The notes: generated by a model not told the origin, from the letters alone. 64,000 nucleotides of DNA from Yamagishiella unicocca (GCA_003116995.1 BDSL01000101.1:248001-312000), one strand, 5' to 3'; counted from the stretch's first letter, positions 28,801 to 40,618 are shown. Program-made: numbers and translations.

Positions 28801-31800
28801 CAGCTACTTGCTGTGGCCGACGGCTTGACACGCGATTTGCTAGGGGTATCACAAACATGACAGCGTTAAGGGACGATGCTAAACGCTGCTGTGACGTATG
28901 CTGCAAGTCCCTCATGAACCTCCTTTCCATTGGTCGCCGTCACCTTCCGCAGGGCCTTTGCCGCCTCCGGCTCCACCGCCCGGTACGGCTCCGGCGAGGG
29001 CAAGGTGGCGGTGCGGCGGCGGCTGTCTCTGACCCCCAGCGTGCCGCGATTCGTGCGCGTGGGCGACACCTTCGAGGCGGGCGTGGTGGTCACGGTGGGC
29101 TCGGCGCCAGCAACGATAACAGTAACGCTCAAGGTGGGTTGGTGAGGGAGACTGGGAGCGGGGGATCCCTGTGCGGCTAAAATGGGCTGGGGGACTAGCG
29201 CCTGTGTGTGTGTTGCGGCGTAATTCTGTTGGGCCGGAGAAGGGTCACCTTTCGTCCTCCGTCTGACGTGACCTTTGGGTGTGACCCCACCTGGGGTATG
29301 ATCTTCGCCTCTTGTGTCGCTCGTGCTTGATCATGACCCGTATCCCTTGTACCCCGGCCCCCCCCCTTCACCCCCTCCCTGCTTCCCTTCCCCCGCCGCC
29401 CGCCCCGCCCCGCCCCCTCCATGCGCACCCCCGCGCCTACTGCCGCAGGTGAACGATGAGGCCGGCAGCCCCTTCACCCTCACCGGCACCTCACTCAAGG
29501 AGCTCGTGTTTGCTGCCGGCGGAGGTCTCCAGAAGGAGGTGCGCCTGTCATGGATTAATCACTGTGGTGTAACAAAAAAATAACAAAAAAACCCAACATG
29601 AATATAATCACCGTTTGCTATTATTTATCCAAAAGCAGCTAAGTCGTTGTATTATTACTACCGATGGAAGTGTAGTAATAATACAACGACTTAGCTACTT
29701 TTGGATACTACAATATTGAGTACGAAACTGAGAGTGTAAACTTGTAACTTGCTAGCCACTGGCCGGCAGCACCGGGGGACACTGGCCAGAGGGTGCTTTC
29801 AGACCTCCTGACGCGCGTCCTGACCCGTGCCCCCGCCCGCCCTCCTCCCTCCCTCTCTTCCTCCCTCCCCAGGTTCGCTTCTCCTTCAGCGCCGCCGCCA
29901 TCGGCACCGCCAACCTCACCTTCAGCGCCAGTGACGGCCAGCCGGGTGGCGGCCAGGACGGGCTGCAGCTGGAGATACCCGTGCTGGGTGAGCGCGGGGG
30001 GGCATAGAGGGAGGGGAGGGAGGGGAGAGGTATGGAGGGGGGAGGGGCCAGGGGAAGGGGGGCAAAGGGAAAAAGGGAGGGGGGAGGGGCCGGGGGGTTG
30101 CGGGCAAGGGGAGCAGAAGGGGCCGCGGGCTGGGGTGACAGGAGTAGGGCCGGCAGATCGCCAACTGTGGGCCGCCGGCTGGCATGAGGTCGTCAGTGGT
30201 GGCGTCTTCCTAGTATCCTAGGTGCCCCGGAAGATACAGGAGTCTCTCTCCGCGTGATCCAACGGATGTGGAGATCAAGTAGCCGTCGTGGAAACCCACC
30301 CCACCTTGACTCCGCCCTTTGACCCACCCCTTAACTCCGCCCTTTGACCCACCCCTTTACTCCGCCCTTTGACCCGCCCCTTAACTCCGCCGTGCCTGTC
30401 CCCCCTGGCGCTCCCAACCGGTTTCTCCTTGCACGTCCCACCCCGCAGGTCAGCAAGGCGACGTGTGGGTGGCCACCTCGTTCGCACTGACCGCGACTCT
30501 CCCCTCCGACACAAGCACGGTGCAGTGGCAGGAGGGCCTCAGCCTGCCCGATGCAGTGCCCGGCAGCGGTGAGCGCAGCAGAGTGGCTGGCTAGGACGTC
30601 GTGTTGGGTTGGTGGGTCGGTTGTGTTGGCGCCAGGCACAGACGCAGTCACTAGTTCTGGAACGAACAAGGTCGTTGAGGGCGCGGTGGGGGGTGCGCCA
30701 GTGCACCGTGGGAAGGGGCACATGCCCATGACGCTGCCTTCACGTGCATGCAGACATTGGTCCCAACACAACCAAACCGCACCCAATTATCCACATACAC
30801 TCCCCCTCCCCCTTCCCCCCTCTCCTCCCCTCCCTCGCAGGTGGCCTCACGCTGACCGCCGGTGTGGGCTACTACCCAGCCATCGCCAGCATGTACGACA
30901 ACCTGCTGCGGGAGGAACCCGACAGGTACGACGGGATGTGCCTTCGTTACCCGCATGTACGGCTTCAGGTTTCGGGGCGCTCTGCGCGCTCAACCCCCGG
31001 CTGCAGCTGCAGACATAGCTTCCGAGGGTCGACATTCGGCCTCCGGTATTCGTTTCCTCAGCCAAGGCTCCCGAACCTACAGCGCCGCGACTCACATAGT
31101 GCACCCTCCTCCCGATCTCCACATCCCCCCTTCCTTTCCTTTCTCCGCGACCTAACCCGGCCCCCGACTTCCGGCCCTTCGGCCGCTGCTCCAGGACGCA
31201 CGCGTACGCACCCGCCTCGATGCTCTGGGCAACACTGCCGGCTCTACTGTCGTACTACAACCAGCCCACCAGCGCGGCGCAGGCGGCCGCCGTCGCCAAG
31301 TCTTTCAGTGACTTGGCGCTGCTGACCATGGCGCGTGTGGGCCTTATGTGGAGCGACCCTACCCGATGGGGCAGCTGGATGCCCGACAGGTGAGGCCCCC
31401 CCCCGGGTGGTGGTGGTTGTGGTGGTTGTGGTGGTGATGAATCCCTGGCATTGGGTTGCGGTGTGCAGGTGGACACCATCGCTGATGGTGAGGTTGAGAG
31501 GGAGCGCGTAGGTCGGCACTTATGAAGCGCTGATGCATGGGGGCCTGGCTGCATTGTCGTGTCACGGCTTGATGCGTGTCACCACACCACCACTCACCAC
31601 ACCGCCACTCACCACACCACCACTCACCACACCACCACTCACCACACCACCACTCACCACACCACCACTCACCACACACCCCCCTCCCCAGTAGCATGCG
31701 CGCGCGTTCCGAAGTATGAAGGCTATGCACCACTACATTACCCGAGTCGAGTTACCGGTTTTTAACTTGTAACCCCCCTCCCCGCTGCCTCCTCTTCCTC

Positions 31801-34800
31801 CTCGCTGCCTTCTCCTTTTCCTCCTCCTCCTCCTCCCCGCTGCCTCCTCCTCCTCCTCTTCTCCTCCTTCCCGCAGGACCGACACGTACCTCAACACGTG
31901 GGCCCTATTCCTGGCCGCGCAGCACTCCTCGGCGGTGGCGGCGCCGACCTTTTGGAATGAGCTTGGTGCCGCAGTGGTGCCCACGTGGCGCACGGCGGTC
32001 GCGACACAGCTGGTGCAGGACGCGGGCTGGGCGCGGGCCCAGCCGTACCCTTATGTCTTCAACGACTGGCGCTCCCTGAGCTGGGCCATGTGAGCGCTTG
32101 TTGGGTGGCACAGGAGGGCGGTGGCAGCCTGCAGGGGGTGCCCTTGCTAGCCGGATGGTGATCCTCCCAACTATTGGGTTGGCCGGGGTGGACCCGGCGA
32201 GTGCTTCCACGACCTTTGGAGCGGCTGTAGGCTTTCAACTGCGCATTCCTTGGCTCCGGTAGTACCTTGGCTCCGGTAGTACACGCCGCAACACGTCCTC
32301 ACCACACTGCCTAGGCCCCAACCCCACATCACCTCACCCCACCTCGCCGCACCTACAAAGCCGACATACAACTTCCAACTTTACCTCCCCCACCAAGTCC
32401 TCCAGCATGCATCTCCAAACGGCGTATCCTAAACGGTTTCCTCTAGCGTACACGGGTTTTCCTTGCAACCTCACCACACCCCACCTCACCTGGCCTGCCC
32501 CTCCCTACCCCTGCTCCCCTTCCAGGTTGGTCCTGGGGCAGGATTGGGTGCCCTACGACGTCAACGAGGTGGTGCGGCAAGACCTGTCCCTCGCCACCCT
32601 CATCAGCAACGAGAAGGAAATTGACGGACAGGTGGGGGACGACGGACGGGACGGGTAGGCGCCGCGCCGCGCAAGCCCCCGGTCCCGCGGCACGGCGACC
32701 TAGGAGGCCTACCCTCCGGTGCGGCGAGGGCGCTCCCTTGCGCGTTGCTGCCCGCGTCGTGCCTCCCGATGCTGGGCGTCCGGTCTCAACCGGGCCCTCT
32801 TTCGCCCTCCCGCGGCTATGTGTTTTCCGTCCCCTGCAGACCCGGGTGGTCCTGGCCCTGGTGCTCCAATCCATGGGCGACAACAACCCCTCGCGCCAGC
32901 TGGTGACCGACACCATCAACGCTGTCACGTCGGCGCTGAGGGTGCAGGGGCGCACGGCGTATGTGGCCTCCTCTGCAGGTGGGTTGGAGCGGGGGATTGG
33001 GGAATTTTGGTTTTGCAAGGGTGGTACGGCGCCGGCCGCCTACTTTCGCAGCTGCGTGGCTCTCATTGATTCCCTCTTGCGCCATCCGCGATCCGCCTCT
33101 GCCTCGAGTAGCTATCATTATAATTGCTCCTACACTGTACGACGTTGACACAGCGCCTTCCCCCTCGCCGCCCGAAATCTCCCTCCTCCGCCCGCCTGCC
33201 GCCTGGCAGGCCTCTCCGCCCCGGCCCCCCTGGAGCAACAAGCCATGAGCCTGCTGCTGCTTCTCCGAGCGGGCGTCACCCACCAGCTGCTGCCCAAACT
33301 GGCAGCCTACGTGGCAAACCCCACGCCGGTGGGCGGGTACGGCATCTTCTCGGTCGGCCACTCGTACATGGAGCAGGGCCTGGCGATGGCGGCGCTCAGC
33401 GAGTACGACAGGGTCCGCGGAAGCAGCAAGCCAAACGTTGAGCTCCTGGCTGACGCCAACGGCCTGACCGTGCTTGAGGTACGAAACGGTCCTTACGCGG
33501 GCGGGTGCGGCTGACTTGGAGAAGCGTCTGCGACGTCTAGGCGATTGCCGGCGTATTCGGTATTGAACACTAAGTTAAGTAGCCCTAAAACCCTTCGCGG
33601 GGATGTCCTAAAGGGGTAGTTTAACAGAGGTACGACAGTACGGCGCTCTGCGTCTGCTCTGCTCTGCGCCGTGTGTACTGCTCGCAGTGCGGCCAGGTCG
33701 CAACCTGGAGACTTCTCGTGCTGCGGTCCGAACCCCTGAGGGGCGGACGGATTTTTGGCGCCAGGCGCGTTGCCAAGAGGCCCAAACCCTAAACCCCTGT
33801 CGGCCCCACCTCCCCCCGCTTGCGAGTGCAGGCGACGTTCCGCACTGGCGGCAGCACCCAGCCCGTCACGAATACTACCGCCTGGGAGGAGGTCCCGGCT
33901 GCTCCCGTGGACTCGGGTTCAGAGCTGAACTTCCAGGTGCGGCGTTGGCGGCCGTTCCGTGTGTGTGTGGGGGGGGGTGGGGATAAACAGAAAAGAACCG
34001 GTTACACGACACGGGAAGTATATCTGGTGCGTGGTCTTCGGATTAAGTGTGTGTGTGTGTGTGAAGGGGCATAACAACCGTTTACGCGACAGGGGCAGGA
34101 TACTTGGCGCATTGTCTCCGGATACCCAACTTGTGGGCGCATGCTGGAGCACTGGGATTGGGGGGGGAGGTATTTGTGGAGTCTGCTCCCGGCTAGCGGA
34201 GGGCGCGCCCTCCCCCACATCCTTGCGGTATTCCTCGTGAGATTGCCGCCCGCACACACTCCCTAACACCTACGCCAGCACACGCTCCTTACACCTCCCT
34301 CTCCACTCCTGCCTCCCCCCCTCCCCCTCCTCCCCTGCCCCTCCCCTCCCCCTCCACTCCTGCCTCCTCCCCTCCCCCTCCACTCCTGCCTCCCCCCTCC
34401 CCCTCCTCCCCTGCCCCTCCCCTCCCGCCCCCTCCAGGCGACCGGCAGCGGCGAGGTGTCAGTGGCCGCCTCGCTGCACTTCGTGCCGGCCGCGCTGCTG
34501 ACCTTCCCCACATACCGCGGCCTGTACGTGGAGTCGGCGGTGCAGCTGGTCGACCCGCTCACCGGCGGACCCACGGGTCAGCGCCTGGCCTCCGTGCCGC
34601 TGGGCTCCGTGGTCGCCTTCACGGTGCAGGTCACCACCCCGGACGACCTGGGCGCCGTCACGCTGTCCGTCATGATGCCGGGGGGGCTGGAGCCGCTGGA
34701 CCCCAACGTTGCCGTGGGGGTAGACACCAGCTGTGATGCCGGCTGGGTGGAATCCTGGGCGTGGGGCATCTTCTACCGCTGGTGGTGGTGGCCAATGTGC

Positions 34801-35295
34801 CCGGCTCAGGTTGGTGGGGCCTTGGACCGCGGAGCAAGGTCCGAACGGAGTTTCACATGTTACCGTCGGCGGCTCGTTTTGGGGTTTAATCGTTGTACGA
34901 CTGGCCGCTTCCCCGCACCTACGGATGCCATCTTGTTCCCCGGATTCCTACTGCTGCAGGAGACCCGTCCCTCCGTGGTCACGTTCTCCTACCTGGCCCT
35001 GCGCGCCGGCACCTCCACTGTCACGGTGCGCGCGGTGGCCGCCACCGCCGGCAGCTTCGTGGTCCCGCCCACCCGCGCCGTCGTGGACAAGCAGCCCGAG
35101 CTCATGGGCATGACGGCGGCGGCTAGGCTCACGGTGTGCGCCGAGTGCACGGCGCCGACGTACGGCGTCGCGCCGCCTCCGCCCAATGGCTGCCCGAGCG
35201 CCTGCAGCGGCAACGGAGTGTGCAACCTGAAGACCGGCAGGTGCCGCTGTGACGCCGGGTACACGCGGGCGGATTGCAGCCGACCCGTCGCCTGA
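16862..35295 (+). CDS. Secreted alpha-2-macroglobulin-like protein with C-terminal EGF-like module
   Basis: Forty-one exons assemble to 2308 residues (first 16862-17074, last 34960-35295). Landmark exons are 17486-17627, 21127-21351, 23559-23869, 24238-24453, 25352-25765, 26309-26623, 26813-27051, 28372-28652, 28953-29133, 30841-30925, 31195-31389, 33210-33478 and 34438-34809. It starts with a signal peptide (KCLLAALALACVLFANDADA). Macroglobulin-family landmarks appear in order: FSRPVIALGSDFG, VADPRPPTAEL, VSRLFDPRAP, VEVTVYAVDKAFLDLMPYDL, TTGADGRATVSF, PSVPRFVRVGDTFEAGV, WQEGLSLPDAVPGS then GGLTLTAGVG. They resemble bacterial-type A2M more than the vertebrate type. Where the Cys-Glu-Gln thioester should follow (about residues 1703-1731) the sequence is YYPAIASMYDNLLREEPDR, with no Cys or Gln. 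The C-terminus (2275-2308) is an EGF-like six-Cys module (CSGNGVCNLKTGRCRC). A2M proteins trap proteases. Without a thioester this one would trap non-covalently or do something else. The junctions around 27809-28372 are the least secure. Confidence 0.85.
23398..23460 (+). repeat. Dispersed intronic repeat, family 3 copy
   Basis: TCGGCCATAGATTCGCGGAT in an A2M intron matches TCGGCCGTGGATTCGCGGAT at 9375-9395 (RING ligase intron) and CCGTGGATTCGCGGATTATC at about 269-290 (ARM-like gene intron). Each is followed by a run of C. All are in the same orientation. Confidence 0.6.
27945..28023. repeat. Nested perfect 21-bp inverted repeats (competing hairpins)
   Basis: 27945-27965 is the exact reverse complement of 27977-27997 (arm AGGAGACCTGCCGTACATAC plus G, 11-nt loop). 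In addition 27964-27984 is the exact reverse complement of 28003-28023 (arm CGACGGCTTTAAACGTATGT plus A, 18-nt loop). The two stems share bases 27977-27984 and cannot form together. The element sits in the A2M-like gene intron after the exon at 27809-27836. Confidence 0.9.
29627..29706. repeat. 35-bp foldback element in A2M intron
   Basis: 29627-29661 and 29672-29706 are inverted repeats of 35 bp with one mismatch and a 10-nt loop (arm begins ATCCAAAAGCAGCTAAGTCG). It is A+T-rich in a GC-rich intron, with poly-A/T-like tracts just upstream (29570-29592). It resembles a MITE-type or foldback insertion; no clear target-site duplication was identified. Confidence 0.85.
31574..31680 (+). repeat. 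15-bp tandem repeat in A2M intron
   Basis: About six to seven copies of CACCACTCACCACAC, almost identical, directly upstream of a family 1 dispersed repeat copy in the same intron. Confidence 0.85.
31690..31765 (-). repeat. Dispersed intronic repeat, family 1 copy
   Basis: Reverse-complement match to 7283-7360: shared blocks include GCATGCGCGCGCGTTC, GAAGGCTATGCAC and a TAACTCGAC-type block adjoining AACCGGT. It lies in the A2M intron between the exons at 31195-31389 and 31877-32089. Confidence 0.65.
33981..34135 (+). repeat. Two head-to-tail family 1 repeat copies
   Basis: AACCGGTTACACGACACGGG at about 33997 and AACCGTTTACGCGACAGGGG at about 34077 begin two diverged copies about 80 bp apart. 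Each is followed by a GGTGCGTGGTCTTCGGAT-like or GGCGCATTGTCTCCGGAT-like block. Both are in the A2M intron before the exon at 34438-34809. Confidence 0.6.
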
Positions 35296-37284
35296 GTCGA
35301 CGGCATCAGCTATCCAAAGAGCAGTCGTCTGCGTTCCGCATCCGCTCATTAGTAGTGCTATTTTGATCACATGCAGGGGTCCATCTCCCATCACCTGCCA
35401 TCAGCACTGCGCTGCCGTTTACTACCAAAGTTTCAAAGCAGGTCCGTCCTGGAACAGGAACGAGGACAGAGCTGTGCAGCTAGCGTGTTACCGTGATCAG
35501 CCCATTATGTAGGTCAGGGGATGCCAACTCGGTGTCTGGTTGGTGGTTATGCGTGGCTTGTGTCCGGCGGATTGATTTGTCGTATCTTAGACCAGCACCG
35601 GCTTCGTGTTGGACATTCGTCGTCGCTACTGTATGCATTTCCTTCCGATACCTAATACATGCATGGGTATGCGTGTCAGGGGACACTAAAGGGTCCTGTT
35701 GTTATCATGTAGCCCATCCTTACCGAATTCGTGTGTGGACGATAAGCCGCCACCAGTTATGGCGGCAGTGATGCCGCGTTTAGCGACTTCTCGGCTATTT
35801 CACCGCTCAAATATATATTCCGCGAGGCTCCGGCCAATAATATGTTCCCTTAGAGACGGTATACGTCATTTTCAGTTAGCCGCTATGCGATCACTTAATG
35901 ACGGTCTTGGTAATGGCTGGGTGGCGTGAGCCGTGAAGTAGGAGATGGAACGGTGTATGTGAACTTACGCGGTATCTACGGATGATATAGCCGCTCATAC
36001 CAGCCTTTTATTTCATCGGCAGCTCATATGGTGATGAGTGGGGATTTATGTGCTGCCCCGCATTCATGGCAGGGCAAGCATTTCCATTCAAGACGAAGAC
36101 CGCCCAACTTACGCAGTGCCAAAGCAAGCACTATGTCATAGCGCTTCCACACGTCTGCAAAAGTAGCCTAATGCAGGTCCTAGGACAGCTCCTGATTCAC
36201 ATGGCAGCTTCCCAACTAAACCCTGTACGCGCCCTCCCCTCCCCCACCCGTACTGGTTGTCGGGAAAGTTTACGGTTCGGAGCTCAGTGACAGTTATGCG
36301 TGCGATAAGGAAGCTGCTGGGGTTGGAATATGGGCTAAAGCAGGTGTCGTGATGCTGTCTGCTGGGTCAAGGGCCGGCTGGTTGCATTGGTTGTTGCCGC
36401 GACACGGAACGAAGTTGCCGCAACACTTAATTGAGCGCCCCGTACTGTGCCGTGCTGCTTTGTGCTTGCCGGATGCTTGCCGTGCCTACCCGGGGAGAGC
36501 TCGACGCAAACTCGACAGAAAACCAGCCCTAACGCGACGTGTACGCCCGTGTATGAGGTGTAAGCGGCGCGAAGCTGGTTCCGGAGCAATTACTGTCGTA
36601 CAACAGCCTCCAGCGCTCTTTTGCCAATTGGCAGGCCGTCTCCGGCGGTCCATTTTGGCACTTCACTCATTCCGATTCATTCTTGTAGTAGTAACTGTTA
36701 CAGTGGGCCCCAGACCAGAAGGTAGAGCCGTACTTGTGTTCCTTTTTTACTAGTAAGCTAACTGCTCGTTCGGTCCACCCGATTCAAGATGCTCAGCCGA
36801 CACAGCAGCCCATAGTGCCCACAGCAGTGCGCCACCAAGGCGGCCTGCAAGTTAGTTGTTTCTAATCTTGTGCGGTTTTCTGTGTTTTACTTTATTCCAC
36901 TCTTTCTCCTATAAAGCTCGCCCCCCTTTTTGGCTATTCTTGGCTTGCATAACTATTTTCTGTTATCTGTTCGGAACAACAGCCAGGCGCGGAGCGGGCG
37001 AACAGGTGTCAAAGCAGCGAAGAAGCCCCAGCGGCGCGGCGAAAGACACAGAGGCAGGGAAGGGGAGGCATGAAATACGGGGAGACGGGTACGACGCGAT
37101 CTTGTACGGCGGAGGCCTGCACGACGGAGGAAGGCGTTGAGAAAAGATGGGGCGTGAAGATGCGCGGCAGCGGGAAAACCAGCAGGCGATGGTGGGGTGG
37201 GGCAAGAGGGGTGAGCCGCCTCACAGCAGACATAAACCCCCGCATGCGTGACACGTCATCCGCCCACCTAGTCCTAGGCAGAAA
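35296..37284. other. A2M 3' flank and spacer; no gene recognised
   Basis: GC drops after the A2M stop. Short reading frames occur but none has a domain, start context or splice chain that I can support. No close TGTAA motif was found just after the A2M stop. Confidence 0.5.
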
Positions 37285-38440
37285 TCAACAGAAAAAGCCG
37301 CAGAGGCGTTGGAGGAAGGACCACGACCGGGCGACCATGAGCAGCTTGTCCCGGCGGTCAGTGAAGCCCTCCGCCCAGCAGTGGACGGGAACAATGTCAT
37401 CCGCGAGCCACATGGGACCGCACGCGTGGGGCGCTGGGTATGCCGGCACGATCGGCATACGGTAGTATCTGTCGATGGCCTTGCACTCATGCTAATGCGC
37501 TTCAATCACGGCACGGCTAAGGCTGTCGGGGCGCCGTGTTGCATAATGCTCACGACCCGCTCGAACCACAGGCTGTGCACCACGCCCTCTCCGGGTTTGC
37601 ACAAAAACCACGCGCCGGGGCGGAGCGTTAGTGGGCCAACGCTGACTGATTGGTGCAGCGACCGGACCCAAGACACGCTGTTCTTGGCCTGCGCCCCCTC
37701 GGCACGACTGAGCGCCGGCACAAACCGCTGCGGCTCGAGCATTGAATGATGAATCGATTGAGTAGATTGGCGTACTCTTCCAGGGAGAGGGTCATCTGTC
37801 CGGCTCGCAAGTGAGAAACCGCGGCCAGGGCCCATACCTCCTCTCCCCCTCGCTTGGCGGCGGCAGAAGGCGGCAGTACAGCATGTGAAGGTAGGAGCGC
37901 GTGTCGGACAGCATGAAACCGCTACGGGAGCTTGCAGAGACGTCGATCTGGAGCTCGCCACCAAGCAGGAGATCCGGGTTCCACTGGATAGGTGCAGGGA
38001 CCATTGAAGGGAAGTCCGACAGCCGCGTGTTATCCGCACCGCATGCTGTCGCGGCTGGTAGCTCTGATAGCGTACGTAGCTCGTACAGTAGACACTGGGT
38101 GTAGTCCGCGACGGCGCACATGATGTTCGCTGCCGGGTTCTGCCTGTTGTGATTTAGGTTGATAAGCATGCCCCAGGTGCTCTCCGCATGGAACATGGCG
38201 TGTTGGTGGGCGGGACCTGTGGGGTGGAGCAATCGCGGTACCGAGGAATGCTTCCTCAATCGTCCTGGGGTGGCACTTCCTAACTGCCACTAGGAGCCTG
38301 TGCCCACTGGGAGCGCCCACGCCAGGAAACCATCGCCCGCTCCCAACCCCCAAAACCGTGTCCAGCGGCCGCTCACTTGGAGAGCATGTCACGTCGGCCA
38401 GCACAACCTCTCCCCCAAGACAAAGCAGGACATGCCACTT
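37285..38440 (-). pseudogene. Decayed ORF, possibly transposon-derived
   Basis: On the minus strand a coding-like sequence runs in pieces through all three frames: about 38440-38220 (LADVTCSPSERPLDTVLGVG), about 38215-37795 (HAESTWGMLINLNHNRQNPA), about 37800-37740 (MTLSLEEYANLLNRFIIQ), about 37750-37506 (GAWFLCKPGEGVVHSLWFER), then 37500-37285 (ADDIVPVHCWAEGFTDRRDK). It needs about four frame changes without good splice sites, and there is an in-frame TAG in the last piece, just before HECKAIDRYYRMP. I do not recognise the family. The multi-frame decay and absence of introns suggest a dead mobile-element protein. Confidence 0.45.
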
Positions 38441-39349
38441 TCGATCAACATGTCGCCACCAACTTGGTTAGGTATGGCTCCATAACACGCGATCCAACAG
38501 CATAATTACCTGCCAAATCGCTGCTCTGTGTTGGTTCGGAGCTGTACGCGACGGACGATGGCGCCTGTTGACTGGATGATTAGGTGCTGGACCATGAATC
38601 TTCACTGGGAGGGCGAGCGGATCGTTCAGTCTCCGGTATGCCGGAGCTCTGAAGGCCTGAAAAAGCATAATATGCTGCGGCGCTGTCGGCCTGTGTGCCG
38701 GGGTCTGGAGAATCGGGCCAATGCGCAGGGACGTGTCGGTTGTCACGACGCTGGTATTGTTCGTGTTCGTTTAGAGTCCATTCTATATCCTGTGTTCCTA
38801 TTGTGCCATGTATGGCATCATAGTCGAGTTCAGGATTCCAATTTAGGTTACCTGGTTAGGTTATAGCTACCGTAGCTATCCTGCGTGCCGAGCGGGCCCC
38901 AGCTCACATCTGACATGACAACAGAAAGCTAGAGAGCAAGTATACCTGACAGTTCAGTATGGCTGGTTGGCCTAGGTGATGAGCGGCTTCGTACAAATTG
39001 GTACGATAGCAGCAATCGGTTTTTTGCCGCCGGTCTCTCCCGTCTCTGGAGCCTCCTGCCGGACTTTTTTTTGTCGTGCGGCCGCTCGCAGGAACACAAC
39101 GCAGAATTTGTTTGTGAATGTGCATAGAAGCCTACTACTTTTGAATGCCTTCCTTCAGCTTCCTTTTGTCTGTTGGCTGATGTCATCAACTTCCGCGCTC
39201 GGGGATCCGGCCAATCACTTTGCAACTCGCTATATACTCCAAACTTTGTTTGTAGTGCCTGTATCTACCGGTAATATCACATATACGTCGAGTCCGTTGC
39301 TTGCACTGCGACCTTCGGAATCTGACTCTCCGAACCTTGACAGCCCAAG
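38441..39349. other. Spacer; upstream region of the 39350 gene
   Basis: No supported gene. It contains the presumed promoter of the small gene starting at 39350. A T-run with flanking G/C occurs at 39065-39073. Confidence 0.45.
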
Positions 39350-40243
39350 ATGGCTGAGGCACCAACATTTCTTGAGCACTTCCGGTTGAACGTGGGCGGC
39401 TCTGATGTCATTGAGCACGGCGGCGCGGAGACTGCCGCGGACGTGACAGACGACCTTGTCGCACACGTCGCGCTGGCCAGCCACAGGGCGCAAGCCTTGA
39501 AAGGTGCGTGGGCGTGAATGCATGCCTAGATTGCTGGTCTGTATTTGCACATAGCAATCAATTGAGGCTGGACGCCGCTCACGCTGCGGATTCGCAGCCC
39601 TGAGCTCCGACAGCGTTCCCAACGCCGCGGTTGCCCAGCTGGAGCGGAACAAGCAGCGGGTGGTGTCTGGAGGTACGTCTGGAGGTACGTTTGCATCTGG
39701 CGTAGCGGCTAGCACCGCACGGAGCTGTTGCATGCGGGCGCTGAAGAGCACCAGAGCACGAGAGATTCACCGGCGAGGAATCACCGCCCTTTAATGCCAC
39801 GCTTGCGCTCGCTGTCAACATCATACTCACTTCTGCGCACGGCTTCTGCCTCAGGTGGCGCGGCACCCGTAACCCGCCAGGAGGTAGTCGCCTTGCTGGC
39901 GGACTTAAAGGCGGACTTGAAGGCGGACTTCCAGGCCGCCATCAACCGGTTGTCCGAGCAGATGTCGGCCAACAACCGCAACCAATTCGCGCGGCTGCAG
40001 AACAGCCAGCCCAGCGACATCAGGCAGTACCTGGTCCTCGTCCGCGAGAAGCCGGCCGAGGCTGGCTCCGCGGCTCTGGGTGCCGAGCCGCCGGCCGCCT
40101 TCCCGCGTAGCAAGGACGACCTGACGACCATAAGCGGCCCCGACATCATGGTGCTCGCCCAGCACTACGGCGAGGAGTTTGCGGGCGCCAACGTGGTGGA
40201 GCGCCGCCGGGCGCTGGCGTGCTTCATGGGTGTGCAGTGGTGA
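39350..40243 (+). CDS. Small three-exon protein, possibly Mug135-like at its C-terminus
   Basis: Exons 39350-39503, 39598-39672 and 39855-40243 join in phase to 205 residues. The ATG at 39350 is the first in the frame. The middle of the protein is a charged, probably coiled-coil helix with a repeated DLKADLKADFQ segment. The C-terminal third (RQYLVLVREKP ... LTTISGPDIMVLAQHYGEEF ... RRRALACFMG) reminds me of the fungal Mug135-type C-terminal domain; this is weak pattern recall, not a verified match. No signal peptide or membrane segment is seen. A second possible donor 10 bp beyond the exon 2 donor (the duplicated GGAGGTACGT) could give alternative splicing. A TGTAA motif follows at 40619. 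Confidence 0.65.
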
Positions 40244-40618
40244 AAACGCCAGCAGCAGCCATCCATGCACCGTCTGCGCGCTTCTTTGAGAAATGCCGCC
40301 TTAGCCTTGTACTCCTGAGTGAGGTCTAAGCTTTGGAGGCTTTGCAAGTGTACATGCCAGGCAACATGCTCACATCCGCATGACAGAGAGAGCAAACAAA
40401 CATGATGGCGATTGTGTGCAAATGCGGCTAGCTAGCTGCGCGGCGGAGGCGTGTGTGACGGTCCTCAGAAGTGATGACGGTTTTCTTCGTGTCGTTTTGC
40501 TGATGTCTACATGCTCAGGCACGAATACGAATACGGGACTTTTGTTATGGATGGACAGAAGCAACAAACGACCCACTGTTTCATAGGTGTCAGATGCGTC
40601 AGCGTCTGACACCATCCC

